A stretch of DNA of 64,000 bases from Isoetes taiwanensis (taxonomy: Eukaryota; Streptophyta; Lycopodiopsida; Isoetales; Isoetaceae), in NCBI GenBank assembly GCA_021234155.1, contig JAJEKV010000049.1, forward strand, positions 5,590,691-5,654,690. The letters are read 5' to 3'. Shown here in pieces: positions 57,930 to 64,000 of the stretch; position 1 is the first letter of the stretch; each line of letters opens with the position of its first letter. Position numbers and translations under genes: made by a program. The notes under the pieces were generated by a model, which did not search any database, had not been told where the DNA came from, and saw only the letters and a program-made list of their open reading frames with translations.

Positions 57930-59649
57930 TGGGTAAGATCTTTGATTCTAAACTTTCAGCATGGGCAGAGGAACAGAGGATAAGAGCACGAGGGCAAGCA
58001 GGATTCAGACGAGGTTTCTCAACCATAGACCATTTGCTCACATTACGGACGATGATAGAAGATGCTAAATCACAAGGAAAATGCTTGCTATGTTGCTTCA
58101 TTGACTTTGCTAAAGCATTTGATCTGATTCCGTCGAAATTACTATGCATTAAATCCGTCTTGGGTTTCCCAATGAATGGGTGCAAAGCTATAGGCGGTTA
58201 TATGAAACGGTCGGGGAAAAAGTGGTCACACCACTTGGCATGTCTGATCTAATCACCAAAGATGTGGGGGAGTAAAACAAGGCTGCCCGCTCTCTCTTAC
58301 CTTGTTCTATGCGTACATTGACCAACTAGAAGACTTCCTCAAGCAATGGATGCCATTTCCCACATATCTTCCACGAAATTGTAATCCTTTTGCTTTATCT
58401 TTGATGATTTACTTTTATACTCCCATCTTTTGTAGAAGACTTGCGAGACAACTTGATGTGCTAAGTGAATTTTGCTTTCGAGGTTTGGTCTTACAAATCA
58501 ATGCTGGGAAAAACCAAGATCTTGAGATTTGGAATGCAGCCCACTACAGTATTCTATCAAGGAGAAATGATTGAACAGGCACAATCCTATAAATATTTGG
58601 GACATGAAGTGTTCATTGGGCCTAAAGCCTTGGACAAAAGGCGGATCTTAAATTGCAGTACTTTGAAAGCATTTTATGCAATGGCCAATATGTCTTGATC
58701 ATGCTCACATTACTTAATGGCCACTCAAAACAAGCTTTTTGAAGCATTGGTAATGCCACCATTTTATGCGCTAGTGAAATATGGGGCCATCACTATGCAG
58801 GTCTAAATGGAACGAGATTGAATCAATCCGTAAAACGTGGTTGCACATGGCTTTGAAGGTAAAAAGAGCGGTTCCATATGAGATCTTTGTTGTATGATAA
58901 TCTTGGATCACACCCATTGGAAGTTCAAGCTATGAGCAATACTTTCTGCAGGTATCTCGACCGGAAGACACAAGGCGGTGAAGATTCACTTGTATGCAGT
59001 CTGCTCTCAATCTTTGCTGCAAAAATTGATGAGGGTGGCAAAAGTGTCTTTGCATAAAGATCTAAAGGACTTTGGTTTGCACGATTGAACCTCAGCATCT
59101 CATCCCTACACCAAAGAGTTCAAGGAATACGCATTTTTGGCATATTGCGATGCATCTTCTAAAAAGAAGGTTCGATACTATGTCGGGGACTTCAATCCAA
59201 AGCGTGACCATGTCATAAAGCCTTACACCGAGCCTCCACAACATGTTTCTGGGCGGATAAGAGCAATTGCACGACACGCATGAGTTCTCATCACTTAATG
59301 ATCGAACGAGGGAGGTGGTTGAACATTGATGAGCAACACCAATCTCTATTCTTGCAAGGAGGGCGTGGAAACGGGGAGGCATGCTATTTAGTTCTGTCAT
59401 AAGTATGACGATCTTCGCACCAGATACTCCATGATTGACTGGAGTATACCTATGGACAGGTTGTTTCAGCACCAGCCAGTGCTTCCATATCTAGAGAGCT
59501 TCCTTCGGGAGCTTCTAAACCACAAGGAACACTAAGAATATGTGAACAATCATCTCGCAAAGTTTATTGGTTACACTGAATGTTCTTGTCCCATAACCTA
59601 CGGGCTTCCGTGGACGTTAATAATCTTTATTATTATTATTATTATTATT
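57930..59649 (+). mobile_element. 5'-truncated LINE inserted in the AATCT minisatellite
   Basis: The start encodes FDSKLSAWAEEQR, then GQAGFRRGFSTIDHLLTLRT and CCFIDFAKAFD (RT motif A). GVKQGCPLS-type sequence, an Asp-Asp segment and LQINAGKT follow. These are reverse-transcriptase motifs of a non-LTR element. SYKYLGHEVF at about 58.6 kb relates it to the LINE at 23.9 kb. The 3' end reads TTCCGTGGACGTTAATAATC followed by an (ATT)n tail. ATAAAATCTT flanks it at 57,920-57,929 and 59,650-59,659, a likely target duplication. Several stops make it inactive. Confidence 0.85.
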
Positions 59650-60135
59650 ATAAAATCTTGGGGAATCTATGGGAATCTTGGGAGAATCTAGAGGAATCTA
59701 TGGGAATCTTCATAAAATTTCTGAGGATCTAGAGAATCTTAAAGAATCTAAAGGAATCTTCTTAGAATTTTACGAAATCTATGGTAATTTAAAGGAATCT
59801 AGAGGAATCTTCATGGGATCTTGAGAAATCTAGAGGAATCTCAATATAACCTTAGGGAATCTAGTGAAATCTCAAAAGGATCTTTGAGAATCTAGGGGAA
59901 TCTTCATAGGATCTTAGAGAATCTAGGATAATCAACATAGAATCTTGGGGGATCTATGGGATTCTTGAGAAAATCTTTGAGAATCTAGGGGTGTCCTCAT
60001 ACTTGAGGAATTTTCATATAATCCAAGGGAATCTAGGAGAATAAACATGGAATCTTGAGAAATGTAGAAGAATCTTGGGATATTTTGAAAATCTAGGGGA
60101 ATCTCTATAGAATCTTAAGAATCTAGGAGAGTCTT
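59650..60135. repeat. AATCT-rich minisatellite, right part
   Basis: Continues the same degenerate GAATCTAGAGGAATCTTCAT-type array seen at 57,521-57,929. It fades out near 60,135. Confidence 0.9.
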
Positions 60136-60610
60136 TCACACTGGGTATATTTTGTAGGTTATTTTTCACACATTTTTGCCACAAATTTCTCCAAATGTGT
60201 AGGATATAAAGTGTTAAGTTAACAAAAAATACTTTTTACAGGGAAGTATAACCCTGGTAGATAGATAAAAGATAGATAGATAATAAAGAAAAGCTTAGTT
60301 TTGATGTAGAAACAGCTGCCTGATATAAAGCATATGCCCGCCTAGAAGTATGACTTAAGGTTGGAGTTACTGGATTTCCTGCCTCTGCCTCTAACCATGG
60401 CCGTAAGAGTGCAGAACACACAGAGGCAAGATTCTGCTTTTGCCATGTTAAATCTGCCCTTGTTGTCCTTGGCCTCATAGAGCAAAGCCCTTCTGGCATC
60501 TGGATTCGGGTCGCAACAACACTTGCAAAGGCATGGTTCCTTATGATCAGATGTCCGTAGGACCCAACACCTTGATCCATTCTTGGTTAGTGCGCGGATT
60601 AATCCTCTTC
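60136..60610. other. Spacer with an unrecognised 114-codon minus-strand frame
   Basis: Minus 60,236-60,580 is open for 114 codons (MDQGVGSYGHLII... then RRAYALYQAAVSTSK). The composition looks protein-like up to the TAGATAGATA microsatellite at about 60,258-60,283, which encodes the C-terminal Leu/Ser run. I recognise no domain. Confidence 0.35.
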
Positions 60611-63600
60611 CACTTGAGCTTATGCATCAAAGATGAAAATAATTCACGAAATTCCAAAGATGAAAACCATGAGTAAACCTTATTCTACAGCAATAATCCA
60701 TTTAATATCATATTCAATCTGCTTAATTACAGCCTCCGGGTGAGTAATATCACAGTTGAATATAAAATTATTCCTTCCCTTCCACATCCTCCACAATAGA
60801 ATATATATTCTCCAATCACCTAGATAATTTGGCAAAAAGAAGTCCAAAGAGTTTAAGGAGTTAAGATCATAACCCAGCAGAGCAGAGGCTAACTCAAGGA
60901 CCCATTCCGACCACATACAAGTCTGGAATAAATGATCCTCATCTTCCCTGTACTTGAGCATCTGGGGCAGACATCCGAATCTGCCATTTGAAGCCTGTGC
61001 CTCTTCTGATTGGTTGTCAAAGCCTTATGCCACAGCTGCCACATAAAGGACTTTACTTTGGGGGGTATAGGACTGGACCACGTGTACTTCAGGTTCCTGA
61101 TGCATCTCTCCCTCTCGATCTGCCATTTGCTATGCATAAACAAATTTTGGTCTCTCATTAAATATCTATAAGTTGATTTGACCGTGAAACATGTATTCCC
61201 GTTATGGTTCCAGTTGAGATCCTCCTCTGTCCACTTGCCTTGGACTAGCATCGTGCAAATATTGTTATACGCCTCACTATTTTCACCTTCCTCTGCCAGC
61301 ACTGAATTCCTAAAAGGAATGATCCCGTGGTCATCAAACATGTCCCTAATAAGGTGGATCCCTTTGTTGCTCCAGAGCTTGGTTTGCTCAGGAAAATGGC
61401 AGGCTAAACACAGAGACGGATCATTAGTGAGGAGAGCCGGGTTCCAAAAAATCGATTGATCCATAGACAGCCCTTCCTTCCAAGTAAACATCCCCTTAAC
61501 CAGGTTCCAAGCTCTAATCCACTTCTTGATTAAGCCCGGGATAGAATTAGGAACTCTGAAAGGAAAATAATAGAATGGGGAAGGTTTAATTTTAGGTTCC
61601 TCCATCCATAAGAGAGACATTTGCCCAAGTAATGTTTGATAATGATAGAAACCGGGTGGTTAATCCTATTGTAGGCGGCCTTATAAAAGTATTTAGCAGC
61701 CAGAGCCACCCCCTCGCTTCTCAATATTTATGACCCCCTCTCCCCTGTACCTACTCTTGCAAAGCCTCCTCCATAGCCACCGGAGTCCAACACCTCTTAT
61801 TCTGCCCACAAGAGATAAATCATCCAATGATGCTCGAGTTTGGAGGAGACTTTCTTAGGCTAAGATGACAGAAGACTGATAAACATGGAATGATGAAATC
61901 ACAAAATTAGCTATGATGGCCCTGTCCTGTTTAGAGATATACTTGGAATTGAGGCTGTCAACCTTTTTCTGAAATTTTTCTATAATATCTGACCAAATAT
62001 CCGAGGGACTCCCTTTTAAAGCCAGGGGGATGCCTAAGATTTTAGAAGAATTGGTGGGTAGAATGTACTTACACCCAAGAAAGCAGCTGTTTGCTCTCCT
62101 TTTACCTGGTCTCTAGCCATAATTTTGGATTTTATGGGGATGATCTTACACCCCGATGCCTCTCCAAATTCCTCCATGATAGCTTGAGTGTTGGATAGAG
62201 ACCTGTTATCCATGGATACCAGAAGGAACGTGTCATCTGCAAAATGTCCATTCAAGATTTGTTCCATTTTCCCATTTTCTGGGAGGGTAAAACCTTGGAT
62301 CACATTAGTCCTTTTGGCCTCCTCTATGAAGGGCCTCCATTATGATAAGAAAGAGGAAAGGAGCCAGTGGGCAGCCTTGCTTGACCCCCCTTTGCAGGGG
62401 AAAGAAGGGTCCACATTCTCCATTAATTAGGGGTGAGGATTGGAATTTAAAAGAATTGCTCTAAAGAGAAGAATTACCTCATTCGAGAACCCCAAAAGCA
62501 CCGCAACATTTGAAGAGAAAATTCTAACTAATCGTGTCAAATGCCTTGTTATGTCGAGCTTAATGAGGGCAATATCCTGATTGGAGTCTTTAGCCCAATT
62601 TAGCCCTAATATTGTTGTGACCACATTATCGAGAATGAATCTATCTTTCAAGTAGGCTGCCTGAGAGGTACTTATGATTCTTTCTAACACAGTTTTGAGC
62701 CTCCTAGCAATGGTACCAGAGATAAGCTTATAAATCACATTGGACAATGAAATCGGCCTGAAATCCGAAAAGGTAGCAGGCATATCATTCTTGAGGATTA
62801 ACGTGCTGAGGCTGGTATTTATTCTCGCATCCAAGCATTTAATATCCCTGAATTCATTGGCCAGACAAGTGAAACAATCCCCCATAATTGGCCACACTTT
62901 GATGTAGAATTCTACTGGAAGCCCATCAGGTCCCGGGCTTTTCCTTTTTCCATACCCTTGGCAGTCAGGAAAAGCTCCTCACTGGAGAAAGGCTTCTCAA
63001 TACTTAAGTTTTCCTCGATGCTTACCTTTGCTTGAAGATTGATGAAACCATCCATGATGGCTTGGTGACTGTCCTGATTGGTCCGCATAATTTTCTTGAG
63101 GTGGTCAAGCCAGTATGTCTTGATCTGATTCTCATCTGAAATGTCCTCATCCCCAACCTTTACTTAAAAGATGTGATGCTTCTTGATCCTACCCCTAGCT
63201 TTTGCAAAGAAGAACTTGGAGCTGCTCCTCTCATCATCCTTTATCTCACTTATATTGGCTTTAAGTTTCCAACCCTCAGCTATCTTTATCTCCTCTCTTT
63301 CAATTCCCCGCCTCAATTTCGGCCCCTTCTCCTCCTCGGGGGCATTGGGAAGCCTATCCCTCGTGTTTTGGAGGAGTGAAAGTTTGTTGAGGTGAACGAC
63401 TCGCCCCCACTCCTTGAGCCACCCCCAATGGCTTTAGCCACTTTAATCCACCGTAACATCCATCCCGACTTCCCCAGTGGGCTTGGGGAGTTTGGTTAGC
63501 AAAGATCTATGACCTATCTATAAATTCTTCATGCTCCAAAAGGCTGATATTTAGCTTGAAATAGGTTTTCCTCTTCTTGACAAAGTTCTTTGGGCATAAT

Positions 63601-64000
63601 CCTTAACTGTTGGGGATAATGATCCGAAAGAGTGTATCCCTCCGTGTTGTTTACCCCGCTACTATAATTCCAAAATTCTCCTCAAAGATAGTACCTATCA
63701 TGGAGACACCAGGTGGGGTCTACTCTCTTATCTGTCCAGCTGTAGGAGTCTAGTTCTTGCCAGAGTCAAATTATGACCACGAATGAGCTCCAACCAGGCT
63801 TCCTTCTCCTGCTTCCCAAGGGGTCTGAAATTATTGTTCTTCATGAAACCATTAGTCACCATGTTGAGATCCCCCCCAGAATACATTCATCAAACTCTAA
63901 ATTATCTAGAATACTCTTAACCTTTTCCCATACCTCTACCCTTTCCCCTGGATTATTATAGGCATAGATATTTACCAGAGCGAGCTTGGTTCTAAGGAGG
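60611..64000 (-). mobile_element. L1-type LINE remnant running off the window edge
   Basis: From the window end downward the minus strand shows endonuclease wording (LVNIYAYNNPGERVEVWEKV, then CILGGDLNMVTNG at about 63.8-64.0 kb). RT motifs follow (FRPISLSNVIYKLISGTIAR and STSQAAYLKDRFILDNVV at about 62.6-62.8 kb; HFADDTFLLVS, the FADD catalytic motif, at about 62.2 kb). The C-terminal zinc-binding domain is at about 60.9-61.1 kb (PIPPKVKSFMWQLWHKALTT then DVCPRCS). It is a different subfamily from the LINE at 50.2 kb by sequence. Stops and frame changes are present. The 5' part lies beyond the window. Confidence 0.88.

Overview
This window reads as nuclear DNA of a land plant with a large, repeat-rich genome. 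The evidence is GT-AG introns, plant-specific families (PPR, NAC, nodulin-like MFS transporter, RRG-type DUF155 protein, a land-plant-type GPAT fragment) and heavy loads of Ty3/gypsy and LINE remnants. The PPR style and high degree of repeat decay would fit a fern or another non-seed plant, but that is inference; the species cannot be fixed from sequence alone.

Layout. 1-1.67 kb is AT-rich DNA without recognisable genes. About 1.67-19.4 kb is a broken Ty3/gypsy element on the minus strand (gag/zinc-knuckle/protease at 16.6-18.6 kb, RT and integrase at 2.5-4.8 kb). It is split by a second, broken Ty3/gypsy element on the plus strand (4,791-15,699, LTRs of about 520-531 bp). 20.7-21.5 kb holds a LINE fragment. 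23.3-26.9 kb is a tandemly duplicated PPR-like pseudogene on the minus strand: one copy carries a LINE insertion, the other a 228-bp SINE-like insertion with a 12-bp target duplication. A solo LTR of the nested gypsy family abuts it (26,883-27,413).

27.9-32.5 kb is the genic island. It holds a complete nine-exon erlin (SPFH-domain ER protein) gene on the plus strand and a single-exon RRG/RMD1-like (DUF155) mitochondrial protein gene on the minus strand, convergently arranged. 32.8-38.4 kb is a graveyard of host-gene fragments: saccharopine dehydrogenase-like, PPR, GPAT and NAC. Among them lie a cluster of perfect 30-32 bp palindromes and a 102-bp tandem array. 38.6-39.0 kb is a long polypyrimidine tract.

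42.5-45.4 kb is a three-exon nodulin-like MFS transporter gene on the minus strand, with one apparent frameshift in a C run. A paralogous copy of its first exon alone lies at 48.4-48.8 kb. 50.2-54.0, 55.0-55.6, 57.9-59.65 and 60.6-64.0 kb are LINE remnants of at least two types. Between them are a 428-bp foldback element, a 98%-identical 118-bp direct repeat and an AATCT-rich minisatellite into which one LINE has inserted.

The genes do not form a pathway. The functional content is three unrelated housekeeping-type genes in a matrix of transposons. I found no operon-like or defence-like system. The most original signals are the palindrome family at 36 kb, the two SINE-like elements, the foldback element and the duplicated splice acceptor inside the erlin gene.
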